Shown: one piece after another, positions 37,088 through 48,790 of the stretch
How positions within the stretch are numbered: position 1 is the stretch's first letter
Layout of the letters: every line of letters begins with the position of its first letter
Source: Apostichopus japonicus
Lineage: Eukaryota; Echinodermata; Holothuroidea; Aspidochirotida; Stichopodidae
Assembly: GCF_037975245.1 (NCBI RefSeq)
Contig: NC_092565.1
Location: forward strand, 24,401,499 to 24,465,498
Length of the DNA stretch: 64,000 bases
Direction: 5' to 3'
Translations under genes and position numbers: made by a program
Notes under the pieces: model-generated
The model's input: the letters and a program-made list of their open reading frames with translations, nothing else
Told to the model about the DNA's origin: nothing
Databases searched by the model: none

Positions 37088-37647
37088 TAACGTTAACCTT
37101 GGTAGGATTTTCTCTCCATTAATAAAAAGTAGCAGTTTGAATTTCGCCGACAATTTTATAATGAGCGAGTATATTTTCAAAATAAGATTTGCCAACGACC
37201 GATATGAATTCCGATAGAGATTCCACCAATGGCGATTAATGAGTGAATTGATGCGATTCAATCAACTCCTCAACCCTCCCCGCCCCTACCCCACAATATT
37301 AGAATTATGATAGAAGAACATATATATATATAACGTTAACCTTGGTAGGATTTTCTCTCACGAATACGAGCGCGAGGACCAAAGCTATAAACGCTCCCAG
37401 CTACATATTTAAAAATTTTAATACTTCAATACCATTTTGAATAAATAGTAGCAGTTTGCATTTCGCCGACAATTTTATAATGAGAGAGTATTTTTTCAAA
37501 ATAAGATTTGCCAACGACCGATATGAATTCCGATAGAGATTCCACCAAAAGGCGATTAATGAGTGAATTGATGCGATTCAATCAACTCCTCAACCCCTCC
37601 CCCGCCCCCCCACCCCCCACAATATTAGAATTATGATAGAAGAACCT
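37088..37647. repeat. duplicated block with an ~85-bp length difference
   Basis: The block from taacgttaaccttggtagga to 'tgatagaagaac' occurs at 37088-37319 and again at 37331-37647. Copy 2 has about 85 extra bases (about 37362-37446, including cacgaatacgagcgcgagga) and longer C runs. Apart from that the copies are nearly identical. A short TA run separates them. Confidence 0.93.
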
Positions 37648-38554
37648 ATCCCTAATATCCTAGTGTAATTTTCAAGCAATTCCTACAATGCGTTCTCGAG
37701 ATATCGATAATTGTAATTGCCACATATTGTACCATAAATGAACTTGACGCAAGCAGGTGTAATTTCTAAGTTACACACTAACACCCAAGTGTATTGTTTT
37801 ACTTTATTTTTCACTTGATTGGTTTAACCTTGAATTGGACATGGTGGCAACTTTACCTAAAGGGATGTAAAGGTTTCAAAATACCAGTGACGGTTATTGC
37901 GTCTGCTGCAAAACTTCTCAACTTTCAAATGCTGTTATCTTAAAAACGGTACGTAGGAATTGAATCCAAATTTCAGCAGGATCCTTATCTATATATGTTC
38001 AGAACTAGTCTTTTAAATATTAAAGCCATCATCACGAACCTCTGCGTTGCCTATTTAGGCCTTAATAACTTCCTTGTCTTGAAAGGCCCCTATAGTTAAT
38101 TTGTTATCAAATGTGTTAGCATTAGTACGGTTATTGTTATTCTAATTAATTTATAATGCTAATGACCGTCTTTTGTTTCCATTTGGGGAGCGACAATGTT
38201 TCAAAGCATTTCTTACGGAATCAAATTTCGTTAGTTTCATAGTACTGCCTGGGATCTGGGTTGTGTAATTTTTGGTAATAAAACGAAAATTTGCTTCTTT
38301 TTAAGGACATTTCATTTATTCATAACACGTTACTCATTGTTTTCACTTTATTAGTTCACAGACGTGAGGACTATAGCCTAGTCGGAAGCCAAAAAAAAAA
38401 TAGGGTGCGGAGGTTTGCTTCATCAGTTCGGTTTTATTAGTTCTTAGTTTGTGCACGACAGAAGCAATTTGTGGAGATGCCGGGAATCAAGATTAAGGTT
38501 AACTGCGGCCAACATTACGTTTACGGTCTGAGTGCTGGTAACGATAACTTTGAA
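37648..38554. other. no recognisable feature
   Basis: AT-rich sequence; nothing recognised. Confidence 0.6.
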
Positions 38555-38905
38555 ATTGTAATGAGTTGGAAAATCCAGAACAGTGAAAAAACTTCCAGCC
38601 TCCACCCAGGCCTCCAACTTTATATGCGGACACCCTAACCAACTAGGTCATTGATACTGTTTGTAAGTCCAGAGGTTCGAAACCAGTAGTCCTGAGGTCG
38701 TCATTCCACTGTATTGAACAATGCTATTCCTGTTTTGGTGACATATTTTGCCTTACTCTATAGATCAAACATGAGCTAACCAACTCGAAATCGTTTGTGA
38801 TTCCTAAAGCCGGATCACGAAAATGATACGTTCAATAGACTTGGATGGAATGGAATAAAATGGAGGTAAACGACAAAGGCAAATGCATATATATATATTT
38901 AATTG
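38555..38905 (-). repeat. tRNA-like family, older minus-strand copy
   Basis: Diverged full-length copy. The tRNA-like part (about 38603-38668) has lost the B box (a gap around cacccaggcctcc). The body retains acatattttgccttactcta and cgaaatcgtttgtgattcct. It ends in the 'aaaggcaaatgcatatata' TA run, where the next unit starts. Confidence 0.88.
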
Positions 38906-38977
38906 AAATCGTAGAGAGTTGGAAAATCAAGAACAGTGAAAAAACTTCTAGCCTCCACCGGGATTCGAACCCGGGCC
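38906..38977 (-). repeat. tRNA-like family, next unit, right-hand part before insertion
   Basis: This continues the tandem order of the family after a short TA run. It includes a perfect B box (ggattcgaacc on the plus strand) and stops at cccgggcc, where a 735-bp element is inserted. The same unit resumes at 39714. Confidence 0.9.
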
Positions 38978-39721
38978 GCGAATATTTTTCCCCAAACTGA
39001 ACTGACACTGAAATTATTTCCTCGATTCTGATTGGCTCTTAGTGAACACGTGATATACTTTAGTATTCAACATGGATCTCTCCATACTCTGACGATATCA
39101 GTATGATCAACACGAACAAATTCAAGATATTCACATTAGCAACTTTCCAGAACTTTTGGTAGGTATATATGAACGAAAGTATATAGCGTTCCACAATGAA
39201 GCAACTATTCCCAACTACTGCGCCCATTATAGGCAGTCCTCGATCGTTTGTTTACTCGCTTGACTCCGCTCTACACAACACATGCTAATGTAGCCTATTG
39301 TACTGTGTATAGTATACAACAAAATAAAACACAATGCATTTGTAAGTGTATACATGTAGCCGATGAACATATGTACGAGGTGTTTGTGTACATTCGGAGT
39401 TGCGATACTTTAAGTTTTATAATCATAAATTCAAAATGTATTCAGTCAATGAATCATGATAGGTCTAGTCGAATATGCAGTGGCCATGAAGACGGCGAGC
39501 GAGTGTGTGCCAGCCAGTGAGTGTACGTGTACACAAAAAACGCATTTGACGATATGTCTGTGTCTTTTGACTTGTTAACTAGTTGTATAGCCTTATAACC
39601 TGTACGTACGGAAACCTATACGGAAACCTACTATAAGTTGGCTCGCTGAGAGCCAATCAGAATCGAGGAAAAAATGTCAGTGTTAGTTCAGTTTGGGAAA
39701 ACAAATATTCGCCCCCGGGCC
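38969..39721. mobile_element. MITE with ~66-bp TIRs inserted in the tRNA-like repeat
   Basis: The element spans about 38978-39712. Its left end, GCGAATATTTTTCCCC, and the reverse complement of its right end, GCGAATATTTGTTTTCCC, continue as matched arms through AAACTGAACT, ACACTGA and TCCTCGATTCTGATTGGCTC for about 66 bp (arms 38978-39042 and 39646-39712). The octamer cccgggcc flanks it on both sides (38970-38977 and 39714-39721); reading 9 bp gives acccgggcc against ccccgggcc. An 8- or 9-bp duplication with long inverted repeats suggests a hAT- or Mutator-like group, but the ends do not show the usual hAT CAG. No transposase is encoded; the 90-codon frame at 39248-39520 inside it has no recognisable domain. 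Confidence 0.9.
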
Positions 39722-39895
39722 TCCCGCTTTATATGCGGACACCCTAACCATTAGGCTATGGACGCTGATCGTATGCCCAGAGGTTCGAAACCGGTAAGGC
39801 GTTTGTCACCTCTATCGAACAATACTAGTTCTGTTTTGGTGACATATTTCCCTTACTCTATAAATCAAACATGATGCTAACCAACTTGAAATCAC
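39714..39895 (-). repeat. tRNA-like family unit, continuation after insertion
   Basis: Resumes exactly at cccgggcctcccgc and runs through the A-box side (accctaaccattaggctatg) and the body to ccaacttgaaatcact, where similarity ends. With 38906-38977 it rebuilds one uninterrupted repeat unit. Confidence 0.9.
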
Positions 39896-40848
39896 TTAGC
39901 TGCCTGTAGGCCATTATTATGAATCATTGCAACCCATTTAAGCCCAGCACTTCCTATAAAACGCCATAATTCGCTTAGAGATGACGCTCTACATACTGCA
40001 GACGTTAATTAGCGGACAGCTGCAGTCAGCATCTGAAATAGCTCATTTAACGTTAACTGAATGTGGTAAAACTGACAAAATGCTGATAAAAGTCAGATAT
40101 AAAAAAGAGTCAGACTTCATCTCTTTAATTTCTCATGCTATTGACACAGAAAATAATACAAAGGAGGAAGTTACTAGAAGAGCGTTATTTAATTAAATAT
40201 TCCGAATCATGCCCAGCTGCATGACATTGAAAAAATCATCTTCTCACCCAAGGAAAGAAGGCTTCCATTATATGTGAATTTAAAGCTATAGTGATAAATG
40301 CACTTGTTACAAATCGAACATAGAAGAAATATAGACGAAACAAAGTTAATACTGAACGATAATAATAATAAAGAAAATGCTGATTGAAAGAATGCATACC
40401 GCTTTATGTTTCAAGGTACACTTATTGTGTATATCATTACGTCAATATCAATTTTGGAAGGAAATAGTCCTGCAGAACAAACCACTTGTAATTCAATCTC
40501 ACAGCGTTGGCCTAGTTTGAAAAGGTTAAGTATAAATTCTACACGTTTCACGTTTAGGTTTTAGGAGGAATTTTGACAATTTTAAGAATTTGAGATGGGA
40601 AATCGAAGACGGAGAAGTTAACATATATACCTGAACACTTTGTAATGAAATACACATGTCCATTTTCGGAGTACAACACGCTTGGTTACGTTGAGAGCGG
40701 TTTCAGTTACCGCGAACCTGCCCTTAATTTGTAAATTATGATCCATAGTTTCGTTTTCCACCTAGCTCCGCTCCAGCACAATACAGACCATTCTCAAAGT
40801 ACAGAGGACAGTATGTAGGTGTCTTACTAGAAATATACAATCTTAAAG
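39896..40848. other. no recognisable gene
   Basis: A 71-codon frame at 39981-40196 has no recognisable domain. The rest is AT-rich sequence. Confidence 0.55.
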
Positions 40849-42705
40849 CAGGTATCGGGCTTTGATCGACCTCATAGTACTAAGAACAACATATATGGTA
40901 GGTGTGGTCCTAAACCTAAAACAGGTATCGGGCTTTGATCGACCTCATAGTACTAAGAACGACATATATGGTAGGTGGGGTCCTAAACCTAAAACAGGTA
41001 TCGGGCTTTGATCGACCTCATAGTACTAAGAACAACATATATGGTAGGTGGAGTCCTAAACATAAAACAGGTATCGGGCTTTGATCGACCTCATAGTACT
41101 AAGAACGACATATATGGTAGGTGGAGTCGTAAACCTAAAACAGGTATCGGGCTTTGATCGACCTCATAGTACTAAGAACGACATCTATGGTAGGTGGGGG
41201 CCTAAAACAGGTATCGGGCTTTGATCGACCTCATAGTACTAAGAACGACATATATGGTAGGTGGGGTCCTAAACCTAAAACAGGTATCGGGCTTTGATCG
41301 ACCTCATAGTACTAAGAACAACATATATGGTAGGTGGAGTCCTAAACATAAAACAGGTATCGGGCTTTGATCGACCTCATAGTACTAAGAACGACATATA
41401 TGGTAGGTGGAGTCGTAAACCTAAAACAGGTATCGGGCTTTGATCGACCTCATAGTACTAAGAACGACATCTATGGTAGGTGGGGTCCTAAAACAGGTAT
41501 CGGGCTTTGATCGACCTCATAGTACTAAGAACGACATATATGGTAGGTGGGGTCCTAAACCTAAGACAGGTATCAGGCTTTGATCGACCTCATAGTACTA
41601 AGAACAACATCTATGGTAGGTGGAGTCCTAAACCTAAAACAGGTATCGGGCTTTGATCGACCTCATAGTACTAAGAACAACATCTATGGTAGGTGGAGTC
41701 CTAAACATAAAACAGGTATCGGGCTTTGATCGACCTCATAGTACTAAGAACGACATCTATGGTAGTTAGTGTTAAGACAGAGTCCTAACCCTTAAACAGG
41801 TATCAGGCTTTGATCGACATCATAGAACTAAGAACAACATCTATGGTAGGTGGAGTCCTAAACCTAAAACAGGTATCGGGCTTTGATCGACCTCATAGTA
41901 CTAAGAACAACATCTATGGTAGGTGGAGTCCTAAACCTAAAACAGGTATCGGGCTTTGATCGACCTCATAGTACTAAGAACAACATCTATGGTAGGTGGA
42001 GTCCTAAACATAAAACAGGTATCGGGCTTTGATCGACCTCATAGTACTAAGAACAACATCTATGGTAGGTGGAGTCCTAAACATAAAACAGGTATCGGGC
42101 TTTGATCGACCTCATAGTACTAAGAACAACATCTATGGTAGGTGGAGTCCTAAACCTAAAACAGGTATCGGGCTTTGATCGACCTCATAGTACTAAGAAC
42201 AACATCTATGGTAGGTGGAGTCCTAAACCTAAAACAGGTATCGGGCTTTGATCGACCTCATAGTACTAAGAACAACATCTATGGTAGGTGGAGTCCTAAA
42301 CATAAAACAGGTATCGGGCTTTGATCGACATCATAGAACTAAGAACAACATCTTGTTAGTGTTAATACAGAGTCCAAACCCTAAGACAGGTTTCGGGCTT
42401 CGATCGACCACATCGTACTAAGAACGACATATATGGTAGGTGGAGTCGTAAACCTAAAACAGGTATCAGGTTTGATCGACCTCATAGTACTAAGAAGTAC
42501 ATCTTTGGTAGGTGGAGTCGTAAACCTAAAACAGGTATCAAGCTTTGATCGACCTCATAGTACTAAGAAGTACATCTTTGGTAGGTGGAGTCCTAAACCT
42601 AAAACAGGTATCGGGCTTTGATCGACCTCATAGTACTAAGAAGTACATCTTTGGTAGGTGGTGTAAATACAGAGTTCCTTAACATGAATTGGGATTTGAT
42701 CGACC
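40849..42705. repeat. 73-bp minisatellite, ~25 copies, with higher-order structure
   Basis: The unit begins caggtatcgggctttgatcg, then acctcatagtactaagaac.acat.tatggtaggtgg.gtcctaaacctaaaa. Starts are 73 bp apart (for example 40851 and 40924). A shortened unit (cctaaaacagg) occurs at about 41201 and again at about 41487, so a block of about 286 bp was duplicated. Units right of 42300 are more diverged and end in 'aagtacatctttgg' variants. Confidence 0.97.
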
Positions 42706-42779
42706 TCATAGTACAGAGTACGCCATGTAGGTGGTATAGTCACACAGTTACAATCTGAAAAGCAGGAATCGAAGTTTCA

Positions 42780-42995
42780 GGTACCTCAAAGTACAAAGAA
42801 AAATTTGTATATGATGTTGTACAAACTATAAAGTACATAGAACAGTATGTATATGATGTTGTACAAATTATACACTACAAAGAACATTATGTATATGATG
42901 TTGTAGAAATGATAAATTACAAATAACAGTATGTATATGCTGTTGTAATAGGTATAAACTATGAAGAACAGTATGTATATGATGTTGCTCGGAGT
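42780..42995. repeat. ~42-bp degenerate tandem repeat, 5 units
   Basis: The motif gtatatgatgttg recurs at 42808, 42849, 42891, 42933 and 42975 with 'tacaaagaacagta'-like sequence before it. It directly follows the 73-bp array and is more diverged. Confidence 0.85.
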
Positions 42996-43019
42996 TTTAA
43001 ACTTAAAGCATGAATCGGA

Positions 43020-43125
43020 CTTTGATCGTTTATATTTAAACCACTATGCAAAGTTTACATGACATGTTCAGAATGCTATACAATATAAATTATTCAATGT
43101 GTATTCAAACCATCACGAGATTTGA
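43020..43125 (-). repeat. dispersed repeat, copy 1
   Basis: The reverse complement of this segment matches 48583-48685: both contain ggtttgaatacacattgaat, 'atttgtatt/atttatatt', 'atagcatt.tgaacatg.cat' and 'gcatagtggttt'. The two copies lie about 5.5 kb apart in opposite orientation. Family unknown. Confidence 0.8.
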
Positions 43126-44444
43126 CGTATCTTAACTATACCGCATTTAGAACTTGCACGTTTCATCAGTAACGTAACACAACTCTTTACTCGATGAAAT
43201 TTTTCAAAAAATACAGAAATCAATAATTGCTCACTTTAGTTATTGAATTTCTTTTGAGCTGCTCAGTAAAAGAACAATAAACGTGGAGTCCATACATAGC
43301 TTTGTTAGTTGGAAAGATATTTTGAACCAGTACTGCACTTTAGTAGGATATACATTCCGCAAAGCTATAACGACCTACAGCGTAAAATGTAGCGTTAAAA
43401 AATATGGAACAGAACAAAGCAACCTCTTGTCTGGTAATTTCTTAAATTAAAACTTATCCTCTATTTAATCAAGTCTAAAAGCTTGATTTTTTGCATACAC
43501 GTTGTTTGTGTTTCATATATTCTAAGATGACGTCATCAAAGTACAATGACTTAGGATCATTCGGAGATCTATAAACGAGAATAAATTAGACTCGATAATG
43601 TTATTCCAATAGACAGACAGTGAGGAAGGTTAGAGGGGGAACCTTTGAGCAAAAGCAGAATATGCGATAACAAACTTTTTGAGAAAGATAACCATGGTTT
43701 GGTAAGCTATTACAGCATCCAACGTTTTGGCGTCAGTGGTCGGCAATGTTATCAAGCCTCCTGAAAGTAACATTGCCATTGATCAAGTAACATAAATTCA
43801 TGTCTGTCGTCGGATGAACTTTATTAAGTTCGAATTAGTAAGTTCCGTTCGGTTCCAGCATTTCGTCGCCCAGACATTTCTTCATATCAGTATTAAAGTA
43901 AAATTTTAAGAGTATTTTACCATGATGTATATTATACTTGCACAATACAACTGTGGTATGTACCTACAATATTACCCTATTTAATCTAGTTTTTACTTTC
44001 CGATTCCTCTCTGGGACTAATATTATATGTCCGTTTATCTTCATATTGTGAGTATAGTTTCTTTGATATTTAGACTATAGGGCATATGCCTATATCTGTC
44101 ATACCATGCATACTATATACCGTATACCGATTATATGATATCTTATACCGCATATAGTGCCTCGTATACGGTAAACATCTTCCATGAAAATGTGTGTTCA
44201 AGTATCGTATTTTGTTTTAATTACATTCAAATATTTCTTAAAACAAAAAAGAACAGTAGTAGAACATATAAAGCAAACAGCAGGGAAACTGTGAGGATAT
44301 CAAAATGATTTTATTGGTTGAAGATGCTTTTAATTAATGCTGCTTTCCATCCGACGGTGTTTAATTAAAGTTCATTTCTTCGTTTCCCGGGGATATTTTC
44401 ATCCATTGGGCAATCACCTTGTCATTGTTATCTTGTATCCGTGG

Positions 44445-44449
<5 letters not shown>
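43126..44449. other. no recognisable gene
   Basis: AT-rich sequence with a TGACGTCA octamer at 43528-43535 and a tract rich in 'tatacc/ggtata' at 44100-44185. Confidence 0.55.
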
Positions 44450-44487
<38 letters not shown>

Positions 44488-44492
44488 ATCTA

Positions 44493-44533
<41 letters not shown>

Positions 44534-44537
44534 ATAT
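44450..44537. repeat. TA microsatellite with TATC interruptions
   Basis: TA tract with a (tatc) run in the middle. Confidence 0.95.
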
Positions 44538-44594
44538 AGGAGGGGTAATTTTTGGTTAAATTTGCGTACATCAGTATAATTAATGTAAATATTG

Positions 44595-45597
44595 ATGGAT
44601 GATGGTGATGCACAGTGTTGATGGTTGATGGTGATGCTAAATATTTTGAGTTCGAACTGTTTCTTTAACGTACAGTGTTGATGGTTGATGGTGAGGCTAA
44701 ATGTTATGAGTTCGAACTGTTTCTTTTTCCTTACAGTGTTGATGGTTGATGGTGAGGCTAAATGTTATGAGTTCGAACTGTTTCTTTTTCCTTACAGTGT
44801 TGATGGTTGATGGTTATGCTAAATGTTATGAGTTCGAACTGTTTCTTTCTCCGTACAGTGTTGATGGTTGATGGTGAGGCTAAATGTTATGAGTTCGAAC
44901 TGTATCTTTTAACGTACAGTGTTGATGGTTGATGGTGATGCTAAATGTTATGAGTTCGAGCTGTTTCTTTTTTCCTTACAGTGTTGATGGTTGATGGTGA
45001 AGCTAAATATTATGAGTTCGAACTGTTTCTTTTAACGTACAGTGTTGATGGTTGATGGTGATGCTAAATGTTATGAGTTCGAGCTGTTTCTTTTTTCCTT
45101 ACAGTGTTGATGGTTGATGGTGAAGCTAAATATTATGAGTTCGAACTGTTTCTTTTAACGTACAGTGTTGATGGTTGATGGTGAGGCTAAATGTTATGAG
45201 TTCGAACTGTTTCTTTTTTCCTTACAGTGTTGATGGTTGATGGTGAAGCTAAATATTATGAGTTCGAACTGTTTCTTTTAACGTACAGTGTTGATGGTTG
45301 ATGGTGATGCTAAATGCTATGAGTTCGAACTGTTTCTTTTAACGTACAGTGTTGATGGTTGATGGTGAGGCTAAATGTTATGAGTTTGAACTGTTTCTTT
45401 TTCCTTACAGTGTTGATGGTTGATGGTGAAGCTAAATATTATGAGTTCGAACTGTTTCTTTTAACGTACAGTGTTGATGGTTGATGGTGAGGCTAAATGT
45501 TATGAGTTCGAACTGTTTCTTTTTCCTTACAGTGTTGATGGTTGATGGTGAGGCTAAATGTTATGAGTTCGAACTGTTTCTTTTTCCTTCTTCTTCT
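44595..45597. repeat. ~60-bp minisatellite, ~16 copies, alternating types
   Basis: The unit begins acagtgttgatggttgatgg, then tga.gctaaatgttatgagttcgaactgtttcttttt.c.tt. The period varies from 59 to 62 through the T run. Two types, 'gaggctaaatgttatg…tttccttac' and 'gaagctaaatattatg…ttaacgtac', alternate in much of the array, so the duplicated block is about 120 bp. Confidence 0.97.
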
Positions 45598-48415
45598 TGC
45601 TTTTCTTTTATTTTCTGAGATATTTTTCTTTAATAATTTACTTAATAACCATTAGGCTTTCTGGGAGATTACATTTATAAGTATGTATTGGTCCCAAATT
45701 TCAGCTTATTAAAAACTCTTAACAGTTTTTTTTTTAACATCATCTTTCTTGCTGACGCTAAACAGGCTTTGAGGCGTCAGTGAAATTGTTGTTGAAATTT
45801 AATCATTTATTTATGTCTTTCTAACATATTTTGAGTAATCGTATGATGACTTTTAAACACTTTGCTTAATAGATTTCGAATTGAAAATACCCCAGAAGAG
45901 ATCACTTTTATTTTAACATTAGGTCTACTTCTAACTCTTTTTCTTTATTCTACAAGTGTATTTGAAGGAAGTGAATTCCTCTTTTAAGTTTTTAATATCC
46001 TTGACGGTTGTTTTCGTCTTCTAATGGATTGATTGTCATTCAATCTAATTGATCAATCTTAAATATACTTAAGTAGGACTACGTCTTAAAGTATGTTTCC
46101 GGAAGCCTTTACAGCGGGATCATATGAAAAAAGCCTAGACAGTTGGTTTTGACCAAATTAATTGATATAAAGTATTAAAAACAAATCCATGTGATTCTAA
46201 AATGTCGTCGCCGCTCAAACACTTTCTGATATCAATATCAAGAGATTTTCATTGATTAATGTAAGAGAAAAAGCTGCTACCCCTGTGACACGTGTATAAG
46301 AATGAATGGCGGAGTGGAGTGAACACCCCCACCCCCTATTATTCAACCCCACACAAAGCAAAGAAGTACTTATTAGTACAAAATTGAGTGTAGACTCAAT
46401 AATAACCTGACGTATAATCTAAACTACCTCAGAATGGACTATTCCGCCTCTTCTTTTGTTCTGGTGGAGCACCCTTCACCCCTTCCTCCCCGCCTAAAGG
46501 GGAGTCTGCTTCAAAGAGCCCAGGGACACACACCCTCCTTTAAAAATCCTGTGCCTCTTATTAATTTAAAATTCGTAACTTTGTTTGCTATACTTTGATA
46601 ACAATTTTACTAAAACAGTCCAGCTTACATAATAACCTGCATATTCAAGCTGATGAAATTTCAGTGTCGGTTAGATATACATTATGCCCCTATGTCAATG
46701 CCCGAAACTGCTTTTAGCTCAACTGCACATCCCCAGTGGTAAATAGTAACCGACTGTAACTAACCTATATGATCGTCTGCTTGAACGCCGGATCAAATAT
46801 CACACTTAATTCAACATGGTAAAGTTTAATGAATCTTTTAATACTGAAACATAAACTATATACCTTACAGATCATGCCTCAGTAGTCGAGGAATAGACAT
46901 GCAGGATTGGAGAGATTGTGCAGACACATGCAGACCTGTTCCCCACGATAACAGGATCTCGTCTGCAAGTGGCCTCTGATGTGGTCAAAATGTGTCTCCT
47001 ATTTAAGCGATATCATTGTATTAAGCCTACTAATATAGTACTAGTACTAATGAAACCCATGAAAGACCTGACGAGAGAGGCAGCGAGGGGCCTACGACCA
47101 CGTGACCAGGGTCAAACAGGGTCCGGGTTAATATGACGGAGGGGTGGGGCGGAGAACTGATGGTATAAAAGAGAAAATTAACTTTGGGGGGAAAAGCCAT
47201 ATGTGTTGTTTTCAGAAGGGTAGCTGAAAAGTCTGATAAATATATTCCGAGAAAACAATCTATCGTTTTATTGAAGAAAAAAAATGTACCGGTCTGTGTT
47301 TGCGTAGCCTGATTTGATAGTCTTGTATTAGTGCAAACACGGATAACCCTAAGGTGGAATGTAAATATTTGTTCTGAAGACATATGTGCGTGCAAAAATT
47401 GAATAATGTCAATATCACCGTACGTCATGTTCATATGTCAACATATTGGCAATTCCCAAAACTGTACTATTTATTCTTGAATTCTACTTGTTATTACATT
47501 TTCAAGAAAACTATTGTTCAGTTTTAAGTAAAGCTGTATACTTAAAATAAAATTCAATATTTTGTTTCTATCCAATTATATATTAGTTGATGTTTCTTTG
47601 ATATATGATCCAATGAATAATTTCCCTTCCTATTCCCTCCCTTCCATTCGCCTATAGCCCCACCCCATAGATACCCACAAACATCTAACACCGTCAAGTC
47701 AACTGAGGATATATTATGCACACTTTGGTTTAAAGCTGGAAGTGCTGTCCAAGCACTCTTTCCGTAGTACAATATGCTATACAGATAATGAAAGTGCTAC
47801 CAAACACTCCCCACATATTGGTAACATAATTAGTGCGTGGTAAATCCATAATCATGAGTAGTCAACCCAACGCATTTTTCTTCGAACTTTTATTTCTTGT
47901 ATCAACAGTGATCAATTGCACTTGCTATAGGAAAGATTCTCATAAATAATTTTCTTCATTCTTCATATGAAGCAGCAATTCAATTTTGTCAAATTTACAT
48001 TAGTCTTTTCCTTGGGATATGAACGATCCAATTTTCTATTTTATTTTCTTTGTTGGTTTTCTGTCTCATGTCATTATATTTCCCATTATTTCTTCTATAG
48101 GGAATTTTTCAGGTTGGGTTTCAACCAAATTCAACGTTTAATCTAATATTAATTCTCACAGACGCACAAATTAGTTATAATTATTCATAAGATAATTTGT
48201 AAATAACTAAATTACTAAAGTACTAAACACTCTGAATGACTTTGATGGATCTTTGAAAAGGTTTGTAACAATGCTTTCAAACTTTCAAAATACCAATATA
48301 TTATTTAGCCGATGTTGCTTTCTAAAGTATAACATGAACAGTGATTGTTATCTTTGCTCGAATATCCCACTGGTTATAAGGAACCACCTGTTTGGGGATG
48401 GGGTACCGGGAGGGG
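45598..48415. other. no recognisable gene
   Basis: AT-rich sequence. The frame at 47030-47434 (minus) and other short frames have no recognisable domain, start context or splice structure. Confidence 0.5.
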
Positions 48416-48483
48416 CAGGCCTATTAGCTTAGGGTGTTCGTATCTAGAGTAGGAGACCCGGTTCAAGCCCCGGCGTAACTGCA
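48416..48483 (+). repeat. tRNA-like SINE fragment
   Basis: A box-like TATTAGCTTAGGG and a perfect B box GGTTCAAGCCC lie about 40 nt apart. T-stem pairing CCCGG/CCCGG is 4 of 5, and the outer acceptor GCAG/CTGC pairs. The sequence differs from the 372-bp family, so it is probably a different tRNA-derived SINE head. The body to the right is not recognisable. Confidence 0.6.
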
Positions 48484-48559
48484 GAATATGGTCTTACTTG
48501 ATTCTGAAACTCTCGTGTAAAAGTTTTCTAGAAGCATGATTCTTGAAGATAATCCAACT

Positions 48560-48790
48560 CTGATTCCTCGATTTATATACATTTCGCAATGGTTTGAATA
48601 CACATTGAATAATTTGTATTATATAGCATTGTGAACATGCCATGTAACATTGCATAGTGGTTTTAAAATATAAGCACATTTCGTGAAAGTTTGAATTAAC
48701 ATTGAATAGTTTGTATTTAGCATATAAGCATGTCAAGTAAATTTTGCACACCGGTTGGAATACAAACACACCTCGCGATGGTTTGAACTA
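48560..48790. repeat. degenerate ~95-bp repeats, including dispersed repeat copy 2
   Basis: Three diverged segments share 'cgcaatggtttgaatacaca' or 'cgtgaaagtttgaattaaca' and 'gaata.tttgtatt'. The first (48583-48685) is the opposite-strand counterpart of 43020-43125. Confidence 0.75.
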
